DNA of 64,000 nucleotides from Henricia sp. BOLD:AAB3569 (GCA_037783545.1 JBBELK010000832.1:62001-126000); one strand, 5' to 3'; counted from the stretch's first letter, positions 22,211 to 34,428 are shown. The notes: generated by a model from the sequence alone, not told the origin. Numbers and translations are program-made.

Positions 22211-23877
22211 TTGTGAGTAGTGTATATCAGGGGTATTATAGCAAGAGTTAGTTCATTATAATAGTAATAATGGTTAGCACAAAGTATACATAAAGTGTAG
22301 GCAATTTAATTTTAACTGTTAAATTGCATAACGTGTTTAACTTAAACCTTTCCTATAAAAAAAATAGAATAAGTTTTACCATGTTTAACTCAAAGACTCT
22401 GCTTACAACTCAAAATTTTAGCTATTTTCTTGAGGTCTGAATTAACAAGATTTCACTAATTAATTTCAACGACAGAACTTTTCACAATTCTTTGCCTAAA
22501 ATTATAATTGTATACTCACAGGAGTGTGTGGAACAAGCCATAATTTGCGAAGGAGTCTCAGTTCGTCGACAAAATATTCCATAAAAACCGTTTCCTCAGT
22601 TGCAGAAAACACACTCATAATATATCAGTCTCCCATATAGTATCCATAATTCACAGTTTACATTGTTGCCTAACCCGTGCTTGTTGTTTTAATTCACGTA
22701 AGAATCCGACCGGTCGTACGACGACAACAATTATCTGTGTTCGGGAGATTCTTAATACTGCCTGGTGCCCATCGAGTGTGTCCCGGCTGGAGACTTGACT
22801 CATCCAAGTATGACAGTGTATAACCCATCCTGCTGTGCCTATCAAAACGGCCAGCTGATTGGCCGGTTTGTTGTCATGGAGATATCACAATTACCCACGC
22901 CTTATGGAAGTGCAGTAACTCGCATTGCAACTACATGTAGCTTTATATGGTGTGTGTGTGTATGGAGATGCATAGGGTTACACAGTGGATGTGCTGTATG
23001 TAAATTCACATCCACGTGTGCAGTATCACTGTATGTACCACAACCTTAGCAGAAGGAAGTTGGTTTTTAAAAAGCAGGATCTGGCCAATTCATTTATGCA
23101 AATTGCACTTGTGTTTAGTACAGTGATTATATATTCCAATTCAACAACTCTAAGCCTGACCTGGTGAATAGGTAATGTACATTGGATATCTATGCAGATA
23201 CCAATTGTATATGAAGGTACCTGCACCTTTTCTGTGTTTCATCGTTGCTATGGTACATGAAGTAACTACTGTCCACGTACACGTACATAATTTGCAAAGA
23301 TTATCAGGCAAAATTGAGACATACGATACTTCCATTTTAGATGTAAATTGTTCCAAAGGGCAACTGTCGAGTGTTTTCAAAATATCTGAAAAAATTAAAG
23401 TTTTATGCTTAACCTTACACCTTTTCTCACAGCCAACGAGTTGCAAAAACTAGGCCCCTCGGATTTTGTAGCAGCAATTTCTTTACGAGAGTCATAACTA
23501 CTTTTCAGGAGGCCGTCCCATCCAAATTCAGTCAACTTTGTGACTGATAAATCCAATCAGAAATTTATGCTACACACTTGTGTAAACAGGAATAATTTAA
23601 TTACTATCTGCTATACAAATAAATGTGTCTATCCTACATAAGATGTTAAATTTGTACAAGGATTTTTAAAAGAAAGAAACAAGTATGTTGTCGGATTATC
23701 CGTTACCCTAAGTTATGGCGCGTTATCTTCTGAGAACAAGTAAAAGTTATTTCTTCTTTTTTGAGAGAGAGAAGATAATTAAGCATCTGTGGCTTTAGAC
23801 TTGGGGAAGATCAAAAAATTAAACATTTGCAAATATGCCTTTAAAAAACAGACACTTTACACGTATTTCTAATAATT
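22211..23877. other. No gene seen
   Basis: AT-rich to 22500, then a GC-moderate part at 22640-22960 (CCGACCGGTCGTACGACGAC) with no domain in any frame. A palindromic ACGTACACGTAC stretch lies near 23275. Confidence 0.4.
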
Positions 23878-24010
23878 TATGGACTGAAAGCTACCGAGTT
23901 TAAAGGCCAAAACATGTATGTTTATATAATTTGCAAACTTTTTGGAATAAGGACATAACATTTTTAAAGAAGAATGCTGGTAAACTAGTCTGCAGAAATT
24001 TCAACTACAT
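23878..24010 (+). repeat. 130-bp direct repeat, left copy
   Basis: AAGCTACCGAGTTTAAAGG through AGAAGAATGCTGGTAAACTA and GTCTGCAGAAATTTCAACTA match 24440-24574 closely. Confidence 0.8.
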
Positions 24011-24019
24011 CTGAGTTTT

Positions 24020-24435
24020 TCTACGGTAAATGGGCACAGACCATATTCTCCAGAAAATACCTTTGTCTGGTCTCAAAATAAAAGAAATAAGTTTCAGTTG
24101 TTCTGAAGAGATAACTTACATGTAGGCCCAAAAGGGTTACAAATAGTGTGACAACATGCCCTCCTAAAAACCCTGTGTACAAATTTCCAATATACATGTA
24201 CGCTTGTAACCAGGACGGCCTAAAATGTAACACAAGTGTCCGTCCCGGTTACGAGCATATTGGACATTTGTACACAGGGTTTTTTAGAAAGGCATGTTGT
24301 CACACTTTTTGTAACCCTTTTTGGGCTTAAGTTATCTCTTCAGAACTTATTTTTTATTTTTAGACCAGGTATTTTCTGGAAAATATGGTCTTTGTTGCAA
24401 AAATTCCCCCTTTACCATGGAAAGACTCATTTCTA
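24020..24435. mobile_element. Fold-back MITE, CCGGGACG family, copy 1
   Basis: Nearly the whole length is one hairpin: ACAGACCATATTCTCCAGAA, GAAGAGATAACTTA and GTTACAAATAGTGTGACAAC recur as complements on the right. The centre contains GTAACCAGGACGGCC. Flanked by 130-bp direct repeats at 23878-24010 and 24440-24574. Confidence 0.8.
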
Positions 24436-24439
24436 AAAA

Positions 24440-24574
24440 TGTATGGACTCAAAGCTACCAAGTTTAAAGGTCCAATACATGTACATCATTTGCAAACTTC
24501 TTGGAATAAGGACATAACATTTCTAAAGAAGAATGCTGGTAAACTAGTCTGCAGAAATTTCAACTACACCTACA
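24440..24574 (+). repeat. 130-bp direct repeat, right copy
   Basis: Matches 23878-24010. Its right end runs into MITE sequence resembling 9954-10312. Confidence 0.8.
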
Positions 24575-24738
24575 GATGCATAAATGCTGCACAGAAAACC
24601 TTCAAAATATATGCATGGTTTTTGTGTTGTGTTTATATGCACACACTTCTTTTAAAACCACCTTCAGTTAATCTCTTACAAAAATGTACCATCTTGGACA
24701 GAAACCCTTTCATGTGGTGTTTGTTACCATTGTTATCA

Positions 24739-25175
24739 ATTGATTGCTTTCCGGTGACGTCACCCCTTCCATCCACCATTTTGGTGGGAATTTTTCATGA
24801 CCCACGTGGCTCGAGTAATAACCGGCAAAAAGAGCAAGAAAAGCGCATTGGTTGCACTTACATGTACCTCTGTTGCTTGAACTAGCTTTATGTTGTTGCG
24901 CCATGGCTGTTGTATCGAGAAAGATAAAAACGCATTTCTTCAGGCTAAACATCGCGATCAAGTACATGTAAAAGCACTTTCGTTTTTACAAGCCGAGTGC
25001 ATGCTCAATAATTTGAACGCATCACAACGCCTGCGTGCGGCATCTTCGAATGAAAATACGCTAATGAGTATTTTTCACGCGTGTTCATGTGCGTCTGTTG
25101 GCGCGCGTGTGTACGCGCGTGACTGTTGACCACCAAACATTCCCGGATGTTCTACGTCATCGAAAGCAATCAATA
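24739..25175. mobile_element. TTGATTGCTTTC-terminal MITE, copy 2, nested
   Basis: Inverted relative of 19988-20413. It splits another MITE: to the left GTTACCATTGTTATCA and to the right ACTTTGAGTAAGG continue the sequence seen uninterrupted at about 10235-10265. This shows its insertion is younger than that element. Confidence 0.78.
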
Positions 25176-25840
25176 CTTTGAGTAAGGTCCTTCTTGTCAA
25201 CTCATCATTACAAATGATATAATGGGTCTTTAATTTGAACACAACTTCTACACATGCAAACAGAGGGAAAAAAAACCTAAGTGAGACATGCAGTAGGGAA
25301 TAGATGAAGTAGTCCCACGATGATGTGTTTACTTATTCAATTTTGCCCATTGCTTAGAGCACTGTAAAACATGCATCCAGGAGTAGCAGAGTAAACAGTA
25401 TGTTGGTTTAGACAGTGAGGAGCAATTGGAGCTACAGTATCGCGTAACACAGGCAAAAATTGACATCGTTCAACCTCGTTTGCTTTGCTTGGCCTGTATT
25501 TTAAAGACGGTCTTTTTTGTGACATTCACATTGTCAATTTCAACAACATCCACACAGTGAAAGACAATGATAAAATCACAAACAAAGGTCTGGTCACACA
25601 TGCGTCAAACGTCAAGTATGATGTGCAAAGTTTGAATTTAAAAATATCTATATTTTTGGACGAGCCAAATTAACATTTAATCCTGAAATAGACATTTAAC
25701 ATTTCTAATAGAGATACCGGTATATCTCTGTTTGAAATAAGTCTCTCATTCAGGATAAAATTTTAACTTGGTACATCCTGAAATACATATATTTCTAAAT
25801 GCTATATTTGCATGCCATACGTTAAATAACTATTTTTCCC

Positions 25841-26111
25841 GTATTAGGACGACCGTTTTGGGTAGAGTGCTTACAGAGACCACTAAAACCACAAAATTGT
25901 CGGAAAGAAACTCATGAATTGACACCCATTTTCTCGACCTAATTCTCTGAAAAAAAGTTTTGCGACCTAGACGAAAATGGTTTGTGACCTAATAAAAATG
26001 GTTAAGAACCTAATAAAAATGGTTTTTGACCTAATAAAGATGGTTTTTGAAGCACTTGGCGTTAGGACGACCGGCTATCGGTCGCCCTAATGCGGTCGGT
26101 CGTCCTAATAC
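25841..26111. mobile_element. MITE with GTATTAGGACGACCG termini and short tandem units
   Basis: GTATTAGGACGACCG at 25841 is complementary to CGGTCGTCCTAATAC at 26097-26111. At 25966-26050 four units of about 21 bp (GACCTAATAAAAATGGTTT) are in tandem. GGACGACCG also occurs inside in both orientations. Confidence 0.7.
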
Positions 26112-27829
26112 GCCGTTTTTACCCATAACCGGTCGACCTAAACGCGAAAGAGTAAGTTGTTTGACACGTACATGTATTTGTGACCAGGCCTTAAACCACG
26201 AGCCTAACTTGACACGAATGATATCATCCATATACTTGTGGAATATAGTAAAATTTTTAGCGAAACGCTCCCCAATTTGTTAATTTACGATAGGTGTCGG
26301 TTCGTGAAAACAAAAAATGTTGGGTGTCAGTTCGTGAAAATACAATTTACGTGCTGACGCCATTTTGTACCCGAGACGAGCACTGAAGTGCCACTGCGTG
26401 TCAGTTCATGGTGTCACCAACGAATGATTGCCTTTCAAAGTGTGCATGTGATGAATTTTCTCCCAAATTTGATACACTGCGAAACGCATTTCAATTTAAT
26501 TTTTTTCAAAAGCAAAACAATCTTTACCGCGACATTATATCTTTGGAAGGTAATATCTCATCAGTTTGAGATGAATTGTTTTTTTTTTTCATGAAATGTT
26601 AAGGGTATTTTTTATGTAGGTTCATAAATATACTTGAAAAATTGTCAAGGTTTTCACAGACATGGTCACAACTGTTACAGTTCATGGCTTAACAAACAAT
26701 TGGAGTTTTAAGGACTGGCAGGGCTTTGTGACAGTTCCCCTTGTTGAAACTCCGACTACAGATATTGGTAATTAACTGTTTTCCCCAGACACATAAAAGC
26801 AAGAAATAACTTTCATGCACAAGAAAAAAAATGGATGCAACAACCACACATTTAACAGAATCAAGCTTGCAGAAATTGACAGTATGATACTTTGTCATCC
26901 TTGAAAGAAAACCCATCTTGACTCAGATGGTGATAGATGAATTGGATATCAGATTACGATATGCTGCAGTCAAATCCTTTCCATAAACTGCAAGTGATAT
27001 AACATGGGAATAAATGGGCCACCAGAGAAATATAGGGGCAGTTGAAAAATTGCTCTAAAAAAATGACATCTTTCCTACATGTACCGTACAGTATTGGAGA
27101 AGAGCAAATTTTGTAACAATTTATAACTTTTAGGTTGCAGATGCTTTGAAAAATGCTCATCCAAGTCAAACTGTCCTTTTTATCCTGTATGACAAGTGTG
27201 GACTGCAGGTTCCACGCAGAAAATTTTTCTGCAATTTCCCTCAACTGTACAAATGTACCTTGTTTTCTTGGATTTTCTCCACTTTCCTGTGAGAAAAAAA
27301 AGCAAATCTCGACACGCTATTACATGTGTATTCAAAAATAGTACAGTGTACAAAACTACAAATGTAGTGGATGAACTCGCTATCATATCACCTGGGAATT
27401 TGATTTTCTGCTCTCTCTCTCCTTGTACTTGTAGAAACAAAAATCAATCCTTGCACTTTGAGCACCTTTAAAGACATTTAATTGTCTGACATGGGAGTTA
27501 CAATGTACATGTAATTTCAACTTGCAAAATAGTAAATTTCTTGACTACCGGTAAGTTGTTTTTAGAGTGTACTGTACATGTAGCTGTAAGAATAAACTTT
27601 CTTTTTTACAACAAATCCATCAATGGTAAATTAAAGTGTAATTAATAAAATGTTGGCAAACATTGAAGGTTCAAAATAGCGCCTTTTTGATCCATAACTA
27701 TCCATCACTTAATTTACATGTAACAGAAGAAAAAAAAATCAATTTTGATTCAAATTCAATGTTTGAAGTAAAATCGTCCCTTGGATCACAGATATAAGAT
27801 ATCTTTAATGATTCTTTCCATGCACTGTG

Positions 27830-28090
27830 GACAGTGGCTGGAATTATTCACCGCATCTCTGTCCATTTTTTCCCCCCAGCTGATGCGACAGACAGCAAGC
27901 CTGTGCTAAAGACTGTCCCCGGAATTACTCCTATCTCCAGGATCAATAATTATACGCCATTCTCTGGCATCTGACAGCGCAGTACACACCAAATGCCGGA
28001 CGTTTAATCAGGCGGCGGTTGTTGTCTCGCGCTAGAAATTCCAGGTTCTACAACAGTCAAACAGAACTGACGGACACGATCTTGATGACT
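27830..28090. promoter_or_regulatory. GC-moderate, repeat-free block, possible conserved noncoding element
   Basis: Contrasts sharply with the AT-rich flanks. Contains CAGCTGATGCGACAGACAGC, GGAATTACTCC, ATCAATAATTATAC and TTTAATCAGGCGGCGG. No reading frame of note. Candidate enhancer by composition only. Confidence 0.25.
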
Positions 28091-28428
28091 AATGTTACAA
28101 TTGGGCTGCGAAATTTGGGCCGCTCCTTACCGTAAATCTTGATGTGCGCAGAAACTCAAAGTATCAACCAATCAGATCGTTACTAACAGAAATCTATGCA
28201 AAGGACTTGGATTACCTGCTGAACTAAAATAAAGTGAAACCTTTGCATGAACTCACAATTTGAGATACATGTAAAGCAGTGTTTTAATTATTTAAATGAA
28301 AATGGGCTGTGCATCATTGTTTAAAATTCACTAATGCATCTGCAATTTGATTTTTGGTCCAAGTTAATATGATTTTGAGGTCATCCAAGTTTCATTTAAC
28401 TAAAAACCTATATTATAGTTTCTGAATG

Positions 28429-28468
28429 TAAATTAGGGTTTGTTTTGCCCTTACCCGACGTATATTAG
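28429..28468 (+). repeat. 40-bp direct repeat left of a tRNA-like SINE
   Basis: TTAGGGTTTGTTTTGCCC and CTTACCCGACGTATATTA recur at 28670-28710 with two mismatches. Too long for an ordinary target duplication; it may be SINE tail present twice or part of a local duplication. Confidence 0.7.
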
Positions 28469-28469
28469 C

Positions 28470-28600
28470 ACTGTATACTCAGTGCTTTCCCGAGACACTA
28501 TGAAAAATTTCATAGCGTGCTCGGGTGGGATTCGAACCGACGACCTCCTGCAAACTAGGCAGACGTCTTAACCACCGAGCTAGCCGGTGTTGAATGGCCG
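28470..28600 (-). mobile_element. SINE with tRNA-like head
   Basis: On the minus strand GGCTAGCTCGGTGGTTAAGA matches a tRNA D-arm/A box and GTCGGTTCGAATCCCACC a T-arm/B box. The T-stem and acceptor stem do not pair fully, so this is a SINE head and not a working tRNA gene. The 3' part shows TTTCATAGTGTCTCGGGAAA. A 40-bp direct repeat flanks it at 28429-28468 and 28670-28710. Confidence 0.65.
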
Positions 28601-28669
28601 GTTCAAATCAGTTAGCAACGGGGATCGCAATTAATCAGTAATTGATTAAGCTTGCGTCAGGGAGAATGA

Positions 28670-28710
28670 ATGTTAATTAGGGTTTGTTTTGCCCTTACCC
28701 GATGTATATT
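28670..28710 (+). repeat. 40-bp direct repeat right of a tRNA-like SINE
   Basis: Second copy of 28429-28468. Confidence 0.7.
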
Positions 28711-29316
28711 ATAGTTTCCGAGTTGAAAAAAAATAAAAGTGAAAACTTTATTTTAAATTTAGCAAAGGTTCACAAAAAATTGGAACAAAGTTTGCATTTG
28801 TTTTCTCAAAGCTCAAAAAGTAATTCTCGTTCACCAGGAACCAAGATCATTCAAAAATGTGTAGACGATGTGTACATTTTAGAACATACGGTAACCAAAA
28901 TATAGGATGAGAGAAAAATCATATGATCCAAATCTGGATTGAAACCTACCAGGTAAGACCACAAAAATGAAAGAATATCACAGTGCATTCACTGTCTGAG
29001 AAGACAGGTATAGTAATTTTTAAAACAAAATATTTACTTTGGAAGAATTTTTCTTGTTGCAACATACAAAACACATTTGTTTTGGTACATGAATCAACTG
29101 CATAATAGTCAATATTCATATCCTGAAATCATCATTATCAATCCAATCAATTACAGTAGAATCTTGTGAAACCTCAAGATAAAAGAAACAGTTAATTGTT
29201 TAAGATAAGCAGAGGTTTTACTTTTTTATTTAAACTTGGTAAATTCTATCATACTTTTGAAGGTTATTAATTTTAGGTTCAAGTTAAAGAGGTTTTGACA
29301 GCCCTAATAAAGCCTT

Positions 29317-29484
29317 TTAACTCTTTAAGTGCCGGCGTTTTATATTGCATATTACGATAGATCAATGCGCCTTCCAGCGATATTTTTAGGTCGTACATGT
29401 ACATGTACGGCAGTAGGCATTTTTGAAGAAAAAATCGTTAAAAACGAGATCGTACATGTACGGCCTTGGCACTGAAAGAGTTAA
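29317..29484. mobile_element. TTAA-bounded MITE, AACTCTTTAAGTGCC termini
   Basis: TTAACTCTTTAAGTGCCGGC at the left and GGCACTGAAAGAGTTAA at the right. 168 bp. Fits piggyBac-type TTAA targeting. Contains two ACATGTACGG blocks. Confidence 0.78.
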
Positions 29485-29639
29485 TAAACAGGTTTTTACA
29501 GACCTGGTAAAAATATTATGCAACAACCGGGGTAACTTAATATAATCATCAAGAGAAATTAAGAATTCTTGAGAACCGTACATGTATACCGTACTGTATT
29601 AAAATAAATACAGACAGTTTATGAACATACATGTATGCG

Positions 29640-29790
29640 CATGTTTGCACAGCGGTACGCCTACTTGCACAAATCTTGGCCTCCGTGAAAGAAATCTCGG
29701 CTAATGACGCATGGAATTGAGGCAATCGCCGGCAATGACGCTGCCACGGAGGTCTTATCCCCATCACTGCATGAATGGATTAGTTCAAAA
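29640..29790. promoter_or_regulatory. GC-moderate, repeat-free block, possible conserved noncoding element
   Basis: CTCGGCTAATGACGCATGGA, GGCAATGACGCTGCCACGGA and TGCATGAATGGATTAG in about 150 bp between AT-rich repeats. TAATGACGCA and CAATGACGC are AP-1/CRE-like. Confidence 0.22.
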
Positions 29791-30443
29791 TAGGTCGGCA
29801 AAAATAGCAACAACTTATTCACAAATGGCCGGGGCGGGTTAGGGTTTCATTGCTATACAATCCTTGCACTAAACGCTACACTGACTTATACAATCTATGA
29901 TGCTCAATTGTTATCAATAATGCATAAACTGCAATACAGTTTTCAATAACTGTAACTTAACTCGGTCACATGTAATTTAACTGCCGCTTTTTAGGTAAAA
30001 GTTTAGTTTTAGAAAGTCCGTAATAGACGGGTTTTGTTTCTCTTCAAAAGTGTGGATTTATTCCTATGGAAAAATTAATTTATTTTAACTAATAAAATAT
30101 TTTTAAAATGTGTTTCCTTGATAACGCAGATGTGCATCTACTAGAAGCAGTCCAGGTCGTGAATTGGGGTCCAACTGAAGCACACAATGAGTTTTTAACA
30201 TGTTCCCGGAAAGCATACTTAGTTTTAGTGCATTTTGTTGTGTACAACAAAATGTTGTGGACCAAAGCAATAATTCATTAATTTCATTAGAAGCAATTTT
30301 TTTGGTTCTCATAATGTGTACATGTATGAAGTATCTTCTGAATAGACAAAAATGCCTCAAACATCCACAAATTTAATACTGACTTACTCTTCTGAAAACT
30401 TTGCACACCTTGAAAAGCTATTTTTACACCAAAAGAGACTAAA

Positions 30444-30888
30444 AGCCTGTTTACACTTGATTCGCCTTTGCTGAATCGTACTCCGCAATTTCCAAAAAGG
30501 CGAGTTGAAGCCGGGTAGGCGCCAAGTGTAAACGCAAAAGGTGAATTGAAAAAGGCGGATCAGACCCGGGTCCGATTCGCCTTTTTCAAGTTATCTTTTG
30601 GGTAGGGTTACCCCGCAACTGTCAAGGTCACTTGTAGTGTAAATGCTACACGAATACAGATTCAGCAATTTGAACGTCCTTGGGGCGGTGTGGTAGGTTT
30701 TATCGACGAATCTACGCATGAGCTGCGGTCACAATCAGCAGCGACTTTTGCAGTTTGTAAACAGTGGAGAAGGCGAATTGAAGCCAAATCGAGATGTAGT
30801 GTAAATGCGGCAAATGTTTAGTTTTGAGGTCGCAATAAAAATGCCGGGTCTGTATCCACCTTTGCTGTTTCGAGTGTAAACACGGTGT
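30444..30888. mobile_element. GTTTACACT-terminal MITE, copy 1
   Basis: Ends CCTGTTTACACTTGATTCGC and CGAGTGTAAACACGG. Aligns in reverse orientation with 44107-44574, with repeated TGTAAACG and AAAGGCGAAT words. Confidence 0.8.
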
Positions 30889-31153
30889 AAAAGTACCTTA
30901 CATTGTATCACAGGTTATTACATGATGTCCAGTTGTACAAATTGCAGTGTGTGGTTGGCCATTGTAAGCCTGTAATTGCGATATGCTGGAGTGATTGTAT
31001 TACCACATGTGCGTGATGCATTAATTATTGGTTGAAGTCCTGTATGCTTATTTCAACACGGATTGATATGACTTCTTCATTTGGAGACTCACCATTAATT
31101 GGGAAGTGCAGGCTTGTGTTTCCAGTTACACAGAATACCGGTAGAGTTAAATA

Positions 31154-31668
31154 TTTAAAGATAGTATACATGATTGGTAAACTGTTACAAATAGTTTTAT
31201 CCCCCTGTGTGATTGAAGATATGCATGATTAAAACCAACCTGAGCAAAAACCAGCTCCGTACTTCGTATAACTTTTTAGAAAACAGTCAAAAAAGGGTTT
31301 GCAGTCATTTCACCCCAAAACCACTTCGCCCTGAACCACGGCCTTTGCACGAAGTGGTTTTGGGGCGAAGTAGCATTTGGACGATGTAGTGTTTCGACGA
31401 AGTGATTTTTGACGAAGTGATTTGGGGTGAAATGGCACTCGGGCGAAGTGGTTTGGGAGCAAAATGGCACTTGGGCGAAATGGTTTTGGGCGGAATGGTT
31501 TTGGGGGGAATTGTTTTACTAATTTCTCATAGACTACGGTATAGCGCTTCAGACAAAACCATTTCAGGGGAAGTTTTCTATGATCATCATGTTTATATTG
31601 TGTAAGTTAGGCGTAAATCTGTGAACATTTCTGATTTTCGAGATACCAATCATGTATACTGCCTTCAA
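31154..31668. mobile_element. TTAA-type MITE with CTTCGCCC minisatellite, copy 1
   Basis: Left terminus TTAAAGATAGTATACATGAT and right terminus ATCATGTATACTGCCTTCAA. The centre (31305-31515) consists of degenerate 16-25-bp units built on the words GGGCGAARTGG and TTTTGGGGCGAA in both orientations. Confidence 0.8.
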
Positions 31669-32389
31669 GTTAAACAAGAATAATTCAAAACTGTTTAACT
31701 CGTACCAACAAAAAATAAATATCATTTCTCTTTTAAAGTGCAACAAATGTTTTGGAAATCTCTAATTCATGTTCTTTGCGTGGAAATGAACATGAATGCA
31801 AATTTGACGTCACAGTGACGTTTTTGAAGCGAATTTTCTTCACGTTTAACGTAAGTTTTGCTATGAAATTTTTGACATTAGATTTACGTCAGATTTACAC
31901 TCGCATTTGCTTTCACGTACGGTAAAGTATTGAAATGATGGGCTTAACTCAAACTTTTAAATTGCATGCACTTGTATTCCGCCAAGGATTGAGTTCACAA
32001 GATTCCACTCATTAAATTTTTTAATTCAAAAATCCGGTTATTTTGAACTCAAAGAAAGAATCTATTCCTACCGTATATAAAAAGAAAAGTATGGTAAATC
32101 ATGCACAGCTGTACTAATTCTCAAAATGAAACATCCGGCAAACACGTATGAGCCAATTTTTTTTAAATTTTTGACTCATTGAGAGATCCCTCTACATTAT
32201 ACATGTACACTGTATATTTTGGTTGTACCTTTGAGTAGAAGTGTAGTCGCCTCCATGTCTATTTTGACATACGCAGAATATTGATGATGTTGAGTAATCC
32301 TTTCAAACATTTGCATATAAATATGTATGTTTCCAAGATTCACTCCATACCAGCAGAAGCATCTTAATTAATCTTATCTCACCGAAACA

Positions 32390-32990
32390 CAGTGCTCAAT
32401 TTCAATCTGCATGTTTTTTCTCCAAGCAGACTTGAGATGAGAAAATAACTGCAGCTGGCTCTCGCTAACAAGATCAATGGAATCCAATCACTACGACTGT
32501 TATGCATGCACCCCGAAGAATACTGGCCAGGAAAAAGAGGGCGAAATAAAGTCTGGATGGATGTACATGTACGAACCGGTCCCTGTCCCAAAAATTAAAG
32601 GTCGTTGCATCACAGATCAGATCAATTATTTAGGTTCACTCATCGGGTCTAAGCCCCCCGTCGGTCGACACACGCATGCAGAATGTGGATCCCGAACCAC
32701 GCACGCAGAACCATGACAACACGCTGTGGCTTCATCAGATGACGACGACGACGCCAATTTCTGTACGTTCTCGATGAGATGGAGAAAGCATTTGCTCCCG
32801 CCACAGAACCCCTTGGGGGTATTCTTTGCTGGCGGGAGTGAGGCTCGAAGAAAAGAGCAAGAATATGCTGATTATGTGTTTCCATGGCAACCAGCAAACA
32901 CGTCCTAAGCAACCATTCTGGAGGCACGACGAAAGCCACGGCTTGCAAGACTGCACAGAGTGACTGCAGTGATCTTAGAATGTAGACGGC
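32390..32990. promoter_or_regulatory. GC-moderate block with X-box-like site
   Basis: Repeat-free stretch with GTTTCCATGGCAAC (32878-32891), GTTATGCATGCACC and CTTCATCAGATGACG. Open frames overlap on both strands without a domain. Regulatory role inferred. Confidence 0.25.
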
Positions 32991-33214
32991 AATAAATACA
33001 ATGCACCGAGACAGCCTGGCTCCTTGTTTCTCACTGAGGACATTTCATGAGTAATTGTAGGCAGCATTTATAATGTTCAAAATTTGCTGGGGGTCACTAC
33101 ATGTAAGTAATTAGAAATCTTTAAACCAAATGTGTGTTTACTGATCCCTTGTACACGTAGGAAAACAAATTAATGCTGATGTATTTCATGTTTACCGAGC
33201 CAAAAAATTAACAA

Positions 33215-33425
33215 AATGTTTTCCACTTCTTGATTGAAAAAAAACAAAAACAAAAACAAAAAGCGGTCAATCATGAGTGGGAATTTTCAGGACGAAGAAG
33301 CCTTATGCAGCCATGTACATAATGAAGCTGTTATATGAATATTTCAATGTCAACTTAATTACAAAAGAAATTTTAAAATTTTGATTAAACTGAAAATTTG
33401 CAATTTTTTATTTTTGTTGCTCGGT
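33215..33425 (+). repeat. Dispersed repeat, empty-site copy
   Basis: Direct relative of 17640-17995 without the TTAA MITE. Its left part holds an A-rich (AAAAAC)n run. Confidence 0.7.
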
Positions 33426-33812
33426 ATAGAAGGTGATCCATACAAATTTTGAGTAGTACAACATATTTTCAGTAAAATAGACCTGAAAGTCTGCAATACT
33501 TTGATGCATGGTACCGGTACTTTTAAATTTAGATTTATAATGTACATAAGGATGTTCACATTAATTACTACATGTACATCACATTACTACATTTATACCG
33601 GTACACAATTATTACCCCAAAATAAAGCGACTAAAAAATGTACACCAAAAATGTACACCAATAATAGTAACAGGTGTCAAAATAAACTAATAATATGGTC
33701 ATTTTTTTGTTAGTACAGTTATGAGTGGGATGTACCTAGTAATCAGTTATTAAAAAACAAAAATGTGAAAACTGGTTGGGCTGAGAGTGCTAAAATGCTG
33801 ATTGTACAACAT

Positions 33813-34110
33813 ACCAGTAGGTGTCCGCATTTGGTTACAACCTTCTTGGTTATAAAAATGAAACAGATTGGAGATTGATGTTAATTTAACCAAATTATGT
33901 CCAATCTGTATGGAAGATGGCTGCAATGGTGAACACCGGAATTTTTTTAGTGTCAACTGTCGATTGCCGGTATTACACTATGCCAGTGCAAGTTTTACAA
34001 GGAGAGAGAGTAGTTTGCAGAAAAATTACGATGTCTACATTTTTTGGTCAAACTATACCAAGACGATAGGTACTTTTCCCATTTTTTAATCCAGTGCGGA
34101 CAGCCTTGGA
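33813..34110. mobile_element. GTCCGCATTGGAC-type MITE fragments
   Basis: A diverged start (GTCCGCATTTGG) at 33823 and an end block (AGACGATAGGTACTTTTCCC to CCAGTGCGGACAGCC) at 34059-34105, separated by unrelated sequence. Confidence 0.5.
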
Positions 34111-34428
34111 AGTTTTTCTCTTATTAACTCCCCTGCATACATGCAAATCATGGTCTAAATTTGCTACAATTTGCACAAAGTTCAACTGTTGATTATCGGC
34201 TCTAAAATACCAAAGTCCAACAGGTACCATATGCCATGCACATGCGTACAATGTACATACATGTACATGTATGTGTTAAATGTTTTACGCATATGTGGCA
34301 ATTAACAAATTGACACACCCAGTATTTAAAAGATTCTTCCTCACACGAGATACAGATACATGTACTCACATTATTTTGTACTACATGTATGTTTAAACTA
34401 ATGCACTAGAAATCCCATACAAACAACA

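Noticed and set aside
26047-26283. Repetitive GRPNAVGRP-type peptide frame
   Set aside because: Results from translating the GGACGACCG words of a MITE terminus.
28515-28588. Functional tRNA gene on the minus strand
   Set aside because: A and B boxes are good, but the acceptor and T stems do not pair and the sequence continues as a SINE.
28429-28710. Solo LTR pair of an LTR retrotransposon
   Set aside because: The 40-bp repeats lack TG...CA ends, a primer-binding site and a polypurine tract, and only a SINE lies between them.
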